Assembly: GCA_029782215.1 (NCBI GenBank)
Contig: JAKOVD010000197.1
Location: 92,034 to 156,033 of the forward strand
Direction of reading: 5' to 3'
Origin: Chloroflexota bacterium
Lineage (GTDB): Bacteria > Chloroflexota > Anaerolineae > J102
Length of the DNA stretch: 64,000 nucleotides
Shown here: positions 55,301-63,507 of the stretch, one piece after another
Position numbering within the stretch: the stretch's first letter is position 1
How the letters are laid out: the number at the start of each line of letters is the position of its first letter
Position numbers and translations under genes: made by a program
Notes under the pieces: generated by a model
Seen by the model: the letters and a program-made list of their open reading frames with translations, nothing else
Told to the model about the DNA's origin: nothing
The model's database searches: none

Positions 55301-56659
55301 GTCGTAGCCGCCTCCCGTCTTCAGGGCGCGGACGCCGTTCACCGGCGCCAGCGGCGAACCGGGCAGCGGCGTTCCGTTCTTAGTTCCGGTCAGGCGGGCT
55401 TCCACATTGGGCGCATCCGGGCCGGAGACCTGCCGGGCGTAGGCGCGGACGTAGGTCGTTTTCTGCGCCACCAGGGGAGCCGCGTTGGCCAGGTTCTGGA
55501 TCGCCTGCGTCACCTCGAAGGCGTCGAGGGCAAAGTCTCGCGTGATGGCGGCGGCGTTGAGAGGGAGCGTATAGATGCCAACGCTGCGGCGGGCGAAGAA
55601 GAGGAGATCGTTAACGGCGAACAGACGGGAGTCGATGCCTGATTGGTTGATGGTCAGGGTGTCGGCGGCGTTGGAAGCATCAGTGCGGGCCTTGCGCTTG
55701 ACCTCGCCGGTGACGTTGTTCACCGTGCTGATATCACGTTCGGTCCAGTAGAGATTGCCGTTGGCAGAGATGGGGCTGCCGATCAGCCAGTTGGCGGTGG
55801 CCGTGTAGAAAGTGGTGGGCTGCACCAGGGTGCAGACGGTGATCAGGTTGCAGGAGCGGTAGCGGATTTGGTAGCTGTAGGTGTTGCCGCTGGTCGTACG
55901 CTGCACCCAGTAGACGTTGTAGCGGCTCTGGACCCCGCCGAGGAAGACGTAGAGCAAGCCGTAACCATTGGTGTTGGCGCCGAACGAGGCGAACGACGCC
56001 TTGGCGCCCGTGCAGGGGAGGGCGCCGCAGTTCGTGGCGATCGTCCATACGCCGCTGCTGTCAGTCCAGTACACGGTATTGCCAACCACCATGACATCGG
56101 CCGGGGAGGAGGCCGTGTCGGCCACGGTCTCGATCGCGCCCGTGCCGTCCTTGAGGGTGCGGAATACTTTGTCGAAGCTGTTGACCCAGTAGAGGTAACC
56201 GCCGGCTTCGACGAAGGCCCTCGCGAGATTGGGCGCCTGGCTGTTGGTCAGCGTCTTCACGACCTGGGCCGTGAAGGGTTCGCCGAGCGGCATGCGCTCG
56301 ATACGGGTTTGGGAGCTGCTGTAATAGTAGAGGCCGTCCCCCGAACTGAGCTGGTTCTGATAGGTCGAACAGCGACTGTAGTCGTTGATCGACTCCAGCG
56401 TGCGCCCGAGACCTCCACTTGCCGGCTGCCGGTTTAGCTCGGCGAAAGGATTGAATTCGTCGGCGAAGCAATTGTTGGCCCAGTAGACCAGCCCCTGTGC
56501 CGCCGTCCACTCCTCCACGTTCCCGGTTGCAGAGGGTGTGGGCGTATCCGTCGGGGCCGCGGACGCAGCTTGAAGCGGGACCGCCGGCAGGACGGCGGCC
56601 GACCCGGCAGCGATCCCCAGCACGGCAATCAGCCGCAGCAGTGTTTGACGTAGGTGCAT
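52301..56659 (-). CDS. Large secreted metzincin-like multidomain protein
   Basis: The 1452-residue protein starts at ATG 56659 with AAGGAG nine bases upstream and has a signal peptide (about 1-34). In order it shows a propeller-like region (about 45-360), a CARDB-like domain (about 380-510) and a peptidase-like domain with QELAHNYGRQH (669-679) and Met-turn DFMSYG (M727). After that come Ig/fibronectin-like units (about 890-1085), a family-9-type sugar-binding region (about 1090-1260), two IPT/TIG domains (about 1263-1440) and terminal SVFLPRLQR. The metzincin motif is HExxHxxGxxH; here the first His is Q669, so zinc binding and activity are doubtful. Confidence 0.78.
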   Translation of the reverse strand: MHLRQTLLRLIAVLGIAAGSAAVLPAVPLQAASAAPTDTPTPSATGNVEEWTAAQGLVYWANNCFADEFNPFAELNRQPASGGLGRTLESINDYSRCSTYQNQLSSGDGLYYYSSSQTRIERMPLGEPFTAQVVKTLTNSQAPNLARAFVEAGGYLYWVNSFDKVFRTLKDGTGAIETVADTASSPADVMVVGNTVYWTDSSGVWTIATNCGALPCTGAKASFASFGANTNGYGLLYVFLGGVQSRYNVYWVQRTTSGNTYSYQIRYRSCNLITVCTLVQPTTFYTATANWLIGSPISANGNLYWTERDISTVNNVTGEVKRKARTDASNAADTLTINQSGIDSRLFAVNDLLFFARRSVGIYTLPLNAAAITRDFALDAFEVTQAIQNLANAAPLVAQKTTYVRAYARQVSGPDAPNVEARLTGTKNGTPLPGSPLAPVNGVRALKTGGGYDRAHLDDGWYFLLPASWTNTGAVTLKVEVDPRLIHTDPNRADNELTKTLTFQNQPPVCVWTVPVRTHTPLPSVNDPNFWPMVSHFDRRWPVPGTWIYRDTDPVEELQVCTYYGVPYPCYGAYELEDGWSVTNGPPDRDKVIMSLWARSQLTFNPDACDNIGAPVHFMGMVHPDANNGGASGYASLSTTDSWVQLPAHTPDPMPSGWNDVRPGRVMAQELAHNYGRQHVDCGNPEGIDTNYPYPPCQIGPVGPDQYYGFDSVTQTPIRPDQASDFMSYGSAQWVSDYTWRALMNSFAAVQAAAAQAGPQAGPQAGPLAGNSVFVTGWVDATNLRGKLGSVLVLPTSSVPPATVQAAARASATAQPSGPQATFRLRLLDAVGGVLATRTLTPLEMDNHAAGADSALFSDVFAPPTGQVATVQLLADNTVLDSLTPGSHTPTVAIQKPTGGSVIDDQLTIQWTASDADPGDHLLYTVQYSHNNGASWHTIVANDPGSPNGGGALTLDDLGSLPGGGANQSRIRVLASDGYNTGIAVSQPFTVNNRKPEPYVAAPSAGQSFPAGQTVMLQGGATDAEDGGLNGAALAWTVDGSASGSGAASTAAGLAPGAHTAVLTATDGDGNQGTAEAAFNVAPVSVPITAAPALDGKCDDSSYANAATVLLRPYADGSQATVRILRTDPYLWACFAGLARGAASGDYAGLRVDVDRSRNAQAQPSDYAFFAGEDGSVLTYAGDGGGGFTDPGPGGLQAQISATAGAWSAELRIDKGMLNGWDHLVGLAAGHYAVSGQGDDHVWPYKAVWNKPNTWATTALGDQPFVSALDPVTATAGSSAFTLNVSGSGFAADAVVLWDGAALPTVVVDETHLTADVGTDQLASAGTALVSVRSPAPGNFESNKEPFEVEALPPTITSLSPGSVPAGSPATTLTINGSHFAPDAQVLWNGAPLNTQVVSAMQLKVQLAPALLAAGQTVGVAVRNQTPQERISEAKSFEITPPASVFLPRLQR

Positions 56660-57053
56660 CTCAGGCAGCTCCTTGGGGTTGATATGGGATGGGGGCGGCA
56701 GATGAAGGCGCCAACAGGCGGAACTATGGCCGGTGTTCGCGTGCCGGCGCGATGCGCGCGGCTTCAAAGCGTGAACGAGCGCTGCCACCCCTGGACAACC
56801 GGCGCTGGAACCCTGATCGCTGCGCCGGCACTCGCAGCGAACGAGCGACAAACAAGTCGTCTACAAGTTCCACTGCCAGATGCAACTATGACGCAATCAC
56901 GCTCGAATGCAGTAGGCGCTATTGCTTTCTCAGCGCGGCTTCATCCAGGACCTGGCTGCCGCTCTGCCCCCATCCGCCCCACGTCCCCGTGTACCTTGTC
57001 TGGGCGTGATGCGGTTGGGAAGGTCGCTCTACCCTTTTTTTACCCCCAGGCGG
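56660..57053. other. Spacer without recognisable genes
   Basis: About 390 bases between the divergent metzincin and LOR genes. Short open frames exist on the plus strand, but none has a ribosome site or a familiar sequence. Its base composition is less GC-rich than the neighbouring genes. A TATAAT hexamer at 57054-57059 at its end is a likely -10 for the LOR gene. Confidence 0.35.
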
Positions 57054-57113
57054 TATAATTCCCGTCAACAACCTGTTACAGCAACAGACCATTCATCTGG
57101 AGGCAAGTCAAGT

Positions 57114-57680
57114 ATGCTACGCAGAGACAATCGCCAGGAGCGGCGTGAGGAACGTCGCGAGGGCGGACCGGGTGGTTTGGGCGGCGGCGGCGCCACCCAC
57201 TATCAGATGCGCCAGAAGATGTTCGCCATTGGCGACGATTTCTGGATCGAGAACGACCGCGGCGAGAGGGTGTTCAAGGTCGACGGCAAGGCGTTGCGCA
57301 TCCGCAGTACTCTGATCATTGAAGACCGCAGCGGCCGGGAGGTGGCCAAGATCCAGGAGCGCATGCTGCGGATCAAGGACTCGATGGAGATCGAAGGGCC
57401 GAACGGCGAGCGCATCGGCATGGTCAAGAAAGCCTTGATCACGCCGATCCGTGAGCGCTGGGTGGTGAACATCAAGGGTGGTCCTGACCTGGACGTTCAG
57501 GGGAACATCCTGGACCACGAGTACACGATCGGCGAGGGGCGGAACAAGGTGGCGGAGATCTCGAAGAAGTGGTTCCGGGTGCGGGACACCTACGGGATCG
57601 AGGTGGAGCCTGGGCAGGACGACGGGCTGATCATCGCCATTGCCGTGGCCATCGACGAGATGGCGCACCCCAGCCGGTAG
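57114..57680 (+). CDS. LURP-one-related (LOR) family protein
   Basis: The 188-residue protein has an Arg/Gly-rich start (to about 28), then the LOR fold: YQMRQKMFAIGDDFWIENDR, GERVFKVDGKALRIRSTLII, EDRSGREVAKIQERMLRIKD and ISKKWFRVRDTYGIEV. LOR proteins resemble tubby and phospholipid scramblases; the bacterial role is unknown. ATG 57114 has GGAGG ten bases upstream and TATAAT at 57054. It heads a set of four small genes of unknown function. Confidence 0.82.
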   Translation: MLRRDNRQERREERREGGPGGLGGGGATHYQMRQKMFAIGDDFWIENDRGERVFKVDGKALRIRSTLIIEDRSGREVAKIQERMLRIKDSMEIEGPNGERIGMVKKALITPIRERWVVNIKGGPDLDVQGNILDHEYTIGEGRNKVAEISKKWFRVRDTYGIEVEPGQDDGLIIAIAVAIDEMAHPSR

Positions 57681-57688
57681 GCGTAACC

Positions 57689-57721
57689 AGGTGCGACGCA
57701 CTTTCAAAGTGCGTCGCACCT
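57689..57721. repeat. 33-base palindromic element, copy 2
   Basis: AGGTGCGACGCACTTT (57689-57704) and AAAGTGCGTCGCACCT (57706-57721) form a perfect 16-bp palindrome around one C, the same length and core as at 26419-26451. Positions that differ between the copies change on both arms so that pairing is kept. It lies nine bases after the LOR stop and ahead of the next gene. Confidence 0.75.
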
Positions 57722-57748
57722 ATTAAGACCATGAGGAGATAGTGTTTG

Positions 57749-58180
57749 ATGATTAGCAGAGGACCCGTAGATGTGATCATCCTGGCGGCAGGAGAGCCGC
57801 GCTTCGACGGCACGGTGTTTGCCGAGCTGCAGAAGCGGGCAGCGGCGGGGACGATCCGCGTGCTGGACGCCATGCTGCTGATGAAGGATGCGAACGGCGC
57901 CTGCTGGAGCATCGATCTCGAGGACCTGCCGCCGGAATATGCGGCGGCGGTGGGCTTCATCGACACCGGCACGCGGGGCCTGTTCGACTCCGAGGACGCC
58001 GAGGCCCTGTACGAAGGCATGGCGCCCGGCTCGGCGGTCGTTGCCCTCGCGATCGAGCATGCCTGGGCGGTGGACCTGGTCAATGCCATCTACAATGCCG
58101 GCGTCGAGATGGCTGTGAATTACCGTGTGCCGGCAGAAGTTGTCGAAGAGGCGTTCGCCTCTCTACCAGCCAGAGCTTGA
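57749..58180 (+). CDS. DUF6325/DUF1269-like small protein
   Basis: This 143-residue protein starts at ATG 57749 with AGGAG ten bases upstream. It reads SRGPVDVIILAAGEPRFDGT, then ELQKRAAAGTIRVLDAMLLM and KDANG, and ends with MAPGSAVVALAIEHAWAVDL. These blocks match those of the longer protein at 58723 (VLTKDADG; LKPGTSALVAVIEHTW), so the two are related. The function is unknown. The stop is 11 bases before a SHOCT gene, and such proteins often sit beside SHOCT proteins. Confidence 0.75.
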   Translation: MISRGPVDVIILAAGEPRFDGTVFAELQKRAAAGTIRVLDAMLLMKDANGACWSIDLEDLPPEYAAAVGFIDTGTRGLFDSEDAEALYEGMAPGSAVVALAIEHAWAVDLVNAIYNAGVEMAVNYRVPAEVVEEAFASLPARA

Positions 58181-58191
58181 AGGAGACTGAC

Positions 58192-58521
58192 ATGCCAGGA
58201 CTCGTACGTGGAATGGTGCGCACGGCGGCCGTCGTGGGGACGGCGACGGCGACTCGTAATGCCGTAGACCGCCGGCAGGCGGAGAAGAATGCGCAGGCGT
58301 ATGCCAACGCGATGGATTCGGCAGGAATGACGACGGCGCCAGCGCCGCAGTATGCGCCGCCGCCCCCGGTCCAGTATGCGGCGCCGCCTCCGGTGCAGTA
58401 TGCGCCGCCTCCCCAGGAGGATCTGACGGCGCAGTTGGAGCGTCTGGGCAATCTCAGGGCGCAGGGGCTTCTTACCGACGAGGAGTTCGCCGCCGCGAAG
58501 GCCAAGCTGTTGAACGGCTAG
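58192..58521 (+). CDS. SHOCT-domain small protein
   Basis: ATG 58192 follows AAGGAG and gives 109 residues. The N-terminal half (MPGLVRGMVRTAAVVGTATA) is small and Ala-rich, the middle has Pro/Gln/Tyr repeats (YAPPPPVQYAAPPPVQYAPP), and the C-terminal 30 residues are a SHOCT motif (ERLGNLRAQGLLTDEEFAAA). SHOCT is a short oligomerisation-type motif. It probably works with the DUF6325-like protein encoded just upstream. Confidence 0.78.
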   Translation: MPGLVRGMVRTAAVVGTATATRNAVDRRQAEKNAQAYANAMDSAGMTTAPAPQYAPPPPVQYAAPPPVQYAPPPQEDLTAQLERLGNLRAQGLLTDEEFAAAKAKLLNG

Positions 58522-58722
58522 TCAGGTCGCGCAGCTCATCCGGCGTCTTGCCGGAACGATCAGGCCGGTTGCCGGACTCCTGCATGGGGCGTCGGCAACC
58601 GGCCTTGAACTGAAAATCCAGCATTAGGCAGGGCCGCCCGGGATGATCATCTTGGGTGGCCCAGTTTGATCGCAATCGTTGTGAATCGCTCGTTAGCTAC
58701 CCATTCTCAAGGAATCAGGAAC

Positions 58723-59538
58723 ATGTCGGAAGTCCCCGTTGAATTCATCGTCGCTGCCTTTCAGGACCCCTACGGGGCCGAAAGAGCCCTGCAGCAGCTC
58801 AAAGAAGCAAAAAAAGATCGCCTGATTGCCATTGAAGACGCCGCCGTTCTGACCAAGGACGCCGACGGCAAACTTCGCATCAAGGAAACCGGCGATATGG
58901 GCGGCGGCAAGGGCGCCGCCATCGGCGGCGTCGTGGGCGGTGTGATCGGCATTCTTGGCGGCCCGCTCGGCGTCGCAGCCGGCGCCGGCGTCGGCGCCAC
59001 CATCGGTGGACTGGCCGCCAAGCTGCACGACGGCGGCTTCGCCGACGATCGCCTGCGCCAGGTGGGCGAGTCGCTCAAACCCGGCACCTCGGCACTGGTG
59101 GCGGTCATCGAACACACCTGGGTACTTGAGGCCGAGCGGGCGCTGCAAGAGGCCGGCGCCGACACGGTGACGGCGGCCATCAGCGCCGACATTGCCAAGC
59201 AGTTGGCCGCAGGCAAAGAGGTCGCCATCTCCGCTCTCAGCACCTCCGAGGGTCTGGCTGTCAGCCGGGTCGCGGCCGGCGGCGACGAGGCGGAGGCCAC
59301 CAGCGCTGTCATCACCGACCAGGGCATGTACGTCGAGGACGTGGTCAAGAACAAGGATGACATCAGCGCTGCGGCTGCCGTCATCACCGGCGAGGGCGCT
59401 GTGGTGGTCACGGCCTCCGGCAAGTTGACCCCCGAGGCGCTGCCCGCAGCCGAAGCGCCCGCAGCACCCGAAGCTCCGGCGGCGCCCGAAGCCCCGGCAG
59501 CCCCCGCTGCCGCAGAGACGGGCGAAGCCAAGGCGTAA
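58723..59538 (+). CDS. DUF1269-like protein with Gly-rich hairpin
   Basis: This is a 271-residue protein starting at ATG 58723. Its N-terminal domain (VEFIVAAFQDPYGAERALQQ, AVLTKDADGKLRIKETGDMG) leads to a Gly-rich hydrophobic hairpin (about 62-100: GAAIGGVVGGVIGILGGPLG), then GTSALVAVIEHTWVLEAERA. A C-terminal domain follows, ending in an Ala/Pro/Glu tail with APEAPAAP repeats. The hairpin may insert in or lie on a membrane. The function is unknown. It is related to the small protein at 57749. Confidence 0.75.
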   Translation: MSEVPVEFIVAAFQDPYGAERALQQLKEAKKDRLIAIEDAAVLTKDADGKLRIKETGDMGGGKGAAIGGVVGGVIGILGGPLGVAAGAGVGATIGGLAAKLHDGGFADDRLRQVGESLKPGTSALVAVIEHTWVLEAERALQEAGADTVTAAISADIAKQLAAGKEVAISALSTSEGLAVSRVAAGGDEAEATSAVITDQGMYVEDVVKNKDDISAAAAVITGEGAVVVTASGKLTPEALPAAEAPAAPEAPAAPEAPAAPAAAETGEAKA

Positions 59539-59557
59539 CCCCAAAACCCCTATTGCC

Positions 59558-59588
59558 AGGCTGGCAGGCCTTGACGACCTGCCAGCCT
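59558..59588. terminator. Bidirectional terminator hairpin
   Basis: AGGCTGGCAGG (59558-59568) pairs with CCTGCCAGCCT (59578-59588) around a 9-base loop, followed on the plus strand by GTGTTTTC. It separates the convergent DUF1269-like gene and the ABC exporter operon. Confidence 0.7.
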
Positions 59589-59595
59589 GTGTTTT

Positions 59596-60282
59596 CTAGC
59601 CGCCGTTGCTTTCGTCGACGATCTTGCCGTCGCGCAGCCTCACCACCCGCCGGGCAAACGACATCACACGGGGATCGTGGGTCGCAAACACAAAGGCAGT
59701 GCCCAGTTGCTCGTTGAGGCGCTGCATGATCTCCATGGCCTGATGGCCGTTGGCGGTGTCCAGGTTGGCCGTCGGCTCATCTGCCAGCACCATCAGGGGG
59801 CGCGGCGCCAGGGCGCGGGCAATCGCCACGCGCTGCTGCTCGCCGCCGCTCATCTGGTCCGGACGGTGATGGGTGCGGCCCGCCAGGCCGACGGCGTCCA
59901 GCAGCTCGGTCACCCGGGCGCGCCGTTCCTTGGCCCCGACGCCGCTCAACAGGAGCGGCAGCTCGACGTTCTCGTAGGCATCCAGGACCGGGATCAGGGC
60001 AAAGAACTGAAAGATAAAGCCGATCTTCTCTCGCCGCAGGTCGGCGCGCTGGTTGGCCTTGAAGCGCGTAACATCTTCGCCGTTGATCCTAATGGCGCCG
60101 CTGTCAGGCTGGTCAAGGCAGCCCATCAACTGCAGCAGGGTGGTTTTGCCCGAACCCGAAGGACCGACGAGCGCCGTGAACTCCCTGGCGCCGATGCTCA
60201 GGCTCACCCCATCAAGGGCGCGCGTCTCCACCTCGCCGATGCGATAGGTCTTGACCACGTTCTCCAGCTCAATGACGTCCAT
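59596..60282 (-). CDS. ABC exporter ATPase, LolD/MacB type
   Basis: The 228-residue ATPase has Walker A GPSGSGKTT, Q-loop IFQFFALIPVLDAYENV, signature MSGGEQQR, Walker B MVLADEPTANLD and H-switch FATHDP. The start has AGGAG six bases upstream. It is the last gene of the TetR-led operon and powers the two FtsX-type permeases encoded before it. All catalytic motifs are intact. Confidence 0.92.
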   Translation of the reverse strand: MDVIELENVVKTYRIGEVETRALDGVSLSIGAREFTALVGPSGSGKTTLLQLMGCLDQPDSGAIRINGEDVTRFKANQRADLRREKIGFIFQFFALIPVLDAYENVELPLLLSGVGAKERRARVTELLDAVGLAGRTHHRPDQMSGGEQQRVAIARALAPRPLMVLADEPTANLDTANGHQAMEIMQRLNEQLGTAFVFATHDPRVMSFARRVVRLRDGKIVDESNGG

Positions 60283-60336
60283 TGTATGCTCCTCGGCAGT
60301 TGACTTGAACTCAGCCTTTTGCGGGTGGCTTTCGGC

Positions 60337-61563
60337 CTAAAGCGCTCGCAGCGCCGCTACTGGTTCCTGGCGGGCGGCGAACCAGGCAGGGTAGAGGGAC
60401 GCCAGCAGCACGATCAGCAGCGTCCAAAAGGAGAGAGAAAGGATCGAACTCGGCACCAGACGGGCATACAAGGTCGAGCCCATGGCGATGCTCCCTGCCG
60501 AAGAGACGGCGTCGCCAAAGTAGATGCCGACGTTGGCCAGGTAGGCGAGCCCCACGAGGCCGATCAGAATGCCGGCGATGATACCGGCCAGCGACAGGAG
60601 GGCGGCTTCCAGGAGCATCATCACCATGATCTGACGGCCCTTCATGCCCAGCGCCGCCAGAATGCCCATCTCGCGGATGCGCTCGAACACACCCATCAGC
60701 AGGGTGTTGGCGATGATCACCGCCACGACCAGCATGACGATGCCATTGAACAGAACGTAGTACCCCTGGCTCGACTGTAGGGTCTGCAGAACCACGGCGT
60801 TCAGGTCCTGCCAGGTGACAGCGGCGGTGTCGGCGCTGCTCAAGGCAGCGGCAACCTTGGCGGCGTCATTCTGGTCGTGCAGCAGGATCATGATGGCGCT
60901 GGCGCGATCGCCGGCGCCGGTGAAGGCCTGCGCTTTGGAGAGCGGCATGAAGACGGCGCTTTGGTCGTAGCCCGGGATGCCGGTCGAGAACAAGCCGCGG
61001 ATCTCGAACACACCTTCCTGCGGCCTGCCGTTGGCGTCGACCACGGTCAGCGTCACCTTCCGCCCCACGCCGATCCCCAGGCTGTCAGCCAGGTGCTTTC
61101 CGATGAGGATGCCGCTGCGGTCGTCCGCAGCCAGGAAGGCGCCGGCTCGGATGGCGTCCCGGATGGGCGCATACAGGGCGGACTCGGTGTCGATGCCGTA
61201 AACCTGGAGACCGGCCGAGTCGTCGTTGGTGTTGAGCACACCGCCGGCCCACAGCACCGGCGCCGCCGCCTTGACCTCGCTCATCGCCGCGATCTTCGCC
61301 GCCAGAGCCCCGGGCTCTGGCAGCAGATCCTTCCACTTCAGGCTCATCTTCTCCGTCTCATACGACGTGGCCCGCACCTGCACGTGTCCCGTCTGCAAGC
61401 GGATGCTGTTCTGGATCGCATCTTCATAGATGCCCGCGATCAGACCTTCCATTGCGATCAGCAGCCCCAGACCCAGGGCCACGGCCAGTCCCGTCAATAG
61501 GGACCGCCGGCGGTTGCGGCCCAGGTCCCGGTAGGCGATGGTCCACAGTTTACCAAGTGCCAT
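60337..61563 (-). CDS. FtsX/LolC-type ABC permease 1
   Basis: The 408-residue permease starts at ATG 61563 (MALGKLWTIAYRDLGRNRRR) with GGAGG eight bases upstream; the open frame extends further but only through the neighbouring gene. One N-terminal TM, a large outside domain and three C-terminal TMs are visible. The signature is ERIREMGILAALGMKGRQIM. It is a paralogue of the permease at 61587-62816, so the complex is likely a heterodimer, as in LolCE. Confidence 0.9.
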   Translation of the reverse strand: MALGKLWTIAYRDLGRNRRRSLLTGLAVALGLGLLIAMEGLIAGIYEDAIQNSIRLQTGHVQVRATSYETEKMSLKWKDLLPEPGALAAKIAAMSEVKAAAPVLWAGGVLNTNDDSAGLQVYGIDTESALYAPIRDAIRAGAFLAADDRSGILIGKHLADSLGIGVGRKVTLTVVDANGRPQEGVFEIRGLFSTGIPGYDQSAVFMPLSKAQAFTGAGDRASAIMILLHDQNDAAKVAAALSSADTAAVTWQDLNAVVLQTLQSSQGYYVLFNGIVMLVVAVIIANTLLMGVFERIREMGILAALGMKGRQIMVMMLLEAALLSLAGIIAGILIGLVGLAYLANVGIYFGDAVSSAGSIAMGSTLYARLVPSSILSLSFWTLLIVLLASLYPAWFAARQEPVAALRAL

Positions 61564-61586
61564 GACGCATTCCTCCCTCGTCACCT

Positions 61587-62816
61587 CTAAACATGGTGCA
61601 GCGCCTCCGCCGGTTGCTTGCGAGCGGCCTGCCAGGCCGGGTAGAGCGATGCCAGCGCCGCAATCAGGGTCACGGCGATCGCCCGGCTGATGAGGTCCGA
61701 CACGCGAATGACGGGGTACATGCGGTCGCCCATCAGGGCGGTGACCTCTCCCACGCCTGAGAACTTTGAGATGTCGATGCCGACGCGTCCCAGCCAGCCC
61801 AATAGCAAGACCCCCAGGATGCATCCGATCACGGCGGCCACGGCGCCGATCAGGGAGCCTTCCAGCAGGAATAGGGCCATCACGCGGCGGCCCTTCATGC
61901 CCAGCGCTGCCAGGACGCCCATCTCGCGTGTTCGCTCGAAGACGGCCATCATCATCAGGTTGAGCACACCGATGCAGGCGATCAAGACCACGATCAACCC
62001 GAAGACGCCGGTGAAGCCCGCCTTGGCGTCGATGGCCTGCCGGATTTCAGGTCTGAGCGTGGCCCAGGAGTCGATCTCGTAGGCCGGCAGCACGCGCTTG
62101 AACGCTGCCACCGCGGCGTCTTCCTGGCCGACGCTCTCCAGCGAAATGCTCACCTCGGTGGCCTGGTCGCGCAGGTTGTAGAGCGTCTGTGCTTCAGGCA
62201 GCGTGAGATAGACCATCCGTTTCTCGATATCCGGCGCCCCCAGGTCGTAGATGCCCACCACCGTCATGCTGTGCTGCCGCATCGTCTCGTTCTTGCTGCG
62301 CCCCAGCAGGACCAGGTTGTCCCCTGGCGCAACCTGCAGGCGGTCGGCCAGGCCCTTGCCTATCAGGATGGCGTCGCCGTCGTCCCCCTGGAGGAAACGG
62401 CCCTGGACGATGTTCTTCGCCTGGATGCTGAGAGGCGCCTCCACCTCCGGTTCGATGGCTGTGATCTCCACGGCGTAGGTGCCTTCGCGGCTGCTGGCGA
62501 TGCCAGCGGTGTTGATGCGCTTGGCCGCGGCCACAACGTTGGGTTGGACGCGCGCCGCCTGCACGACGGCGTCGGCGTCCTCGAGCGGCAACATGGGGAG
62601 CCGGCTCGCCTTGGCGCTGTAGCCGGGCGCGTGCACCATGACGTTGCCGCCGTAGAGCCGCACGGCGTTGCCGAAGACCGCCTGGTCGGAGCCCTTTATC
62701 AGCCCATCGAGCAGCAGCAGGAGGATCAGACCGGCCACGATTGCCACCAGGGCAATCACGGTGCGGCGCCAGTTGCGCCACATGTTGCGCCAGGCCATCT
62801 TGAAGGTTTGACCCAT
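61587..62816 (-). CDS. FtsX/LolC-type ABC permease 2
   Basis: The 409-residue permease starts at ATG 62816, directly next to the TetR stop (TGA-ATG), with AGGAGG inside the TetR gene. Its layout equals permease 1: one TM (VIALVAIVAGLILLLLLDGL), an outer domain, then three TMs with FERTREMGVLAALGMKGRRV. Exporters of this group move lipids, lipoproteins or toxic compounds outward. The substrate is unknown. Confidence 0.9.
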   Translation of the reverse strand: MGQTFKMAWRNMWRNWRRTVIALVAIVAGLILLLLLDGLIKGSDQAVFGNAVRLYGGNVMVHAPGYSAKASRLPMLPLEDADAVVQAARVQPNVVAAAKRINTAGIASSREGTYAVEITAIEPEVEAPLSIQAKNIVQGRFLQGDDGDAILIGKGLADRLQVAPGDNLVLLGRSKNETMRQHSMTVVGIYDLGAPDIEKRMVYLTLPEAQTLYNLRDQATEVSISLESVGQEDAAVAAFKRVLPAYEIDSWATLRPEIRQAIDAKAGFTGVFGLIVVLIACIGVLNLMMMAVFERTREMGVLAALGMKGRRVMALFLLEGSLIGAVAAVIGCILGVLLLGWLGRVGIDISKFSGVGEVTALMGDRMYPVIRVSDLISRAIAVTLIAALASLYPAWQAARKQPAEALHHV

Positions 62817-63497
62817 TCACTCACCTCCTGGCGTCTGCGGACGCCTTCGCATGCCATATTCGAGGATGGTGACCGTCTGGTTGAACAGCTCCGCCACCTC
62901 TGGCTGCTCCATGAGCAGCCGTGTATCCTGGCTGGCGCCGATGCCTTCGCTCTCCAGGCGGTTGACGATGTACCTGCCCGCCGTATCCATGAGGGCCTCA
63001 AAGACGACGGCAGCCAATCCTGAGTCGATATCGCCGGCGATGTCCCCATCTTGTTTGCCCGCTTCAACCAGGCGCCGGTAGAAGGTGCGGGTCGCCTCAC
63101 GCATCTGGGTGGCGAACCCTTCGGGCAGGTTTGAGGTGTTGTTGGCCCGGATCCCGATTCGGGTCAGCTTGGGGTAGGCCAGCTCAAAGGCCAGTCCCGC
63201 CTGCACCGTCCAGCGCAGATAGGTGAAGATGCCGATGTGCTGCGGGTCCGGGTGGTCGAGCGAGAGGAACTGGGTCTTGGCTTCGGCCAGAAGGCCGAGC
63301 AGGTAGCCGTAAAGGTCCTCTTTATTTTCGAAGTACTGGTAGAGGCTACCCTTGGCGATGCCCGCCCGCGCCACAATGCGCGAGACTGAGGCGTTGTCGT
63401 AGTCATTGTCGGCGAACTCGTCGATAGCGACCGCGATGATCTGGTTGCGCTTCTCGTCGGGAAGGTTGAAGAACGTCTGCTTCGGCATCGAGTCCAT
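62817..63497 (-). CDS. TetR-family regulator of the ABC exporter operon
   Basis: The 226-residue regulator has a TetR HTH (about 15-60: IIAVAIDEFADNDYDNASVS, RIVARAGIAKGSLYQYFENK). The helical ligand domain (YLRWTVQAGLAFELAYPKLT) resembles TetR proteins that govern drug or lipid exporters. ATG 63497 is used; ATG 63488 is also possible. It is the first gene of an operon with two permeases and an ATPase. It probably represses its own promoter until the exported compound binds. Confidence 0.9.
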   Translation of the reverse strand: MDSMPKQTFFNLPDEKRNQIIAVAIDEFADNDYDNASVSRIVARAGIAKGSLYQYFENKEDLYGYLLGLLAEAKTQFLSLDHPDPQHIGIFTYLRWTVQAGLAFELAYPKLTRIGIRANNTSNLPEGFATQMREATRTFYRRLVEAGKQDGDIAGDIDSGLAAVVFEALMDTAGRYIVNRLESEGIGASQDTRLLMEQPEVAELFNQTVTILEYGMRRRPQTPGGE

Positions 63498-63507
63498 CCC
63501 GACCTTA

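Noticed and set aside
53483..55642. 719-residue plus-strand open frame
   Set aside because: Antisense to the metzincin-like gene; no recognisable motif, and biased to Gly/Val/Arg/Asp.
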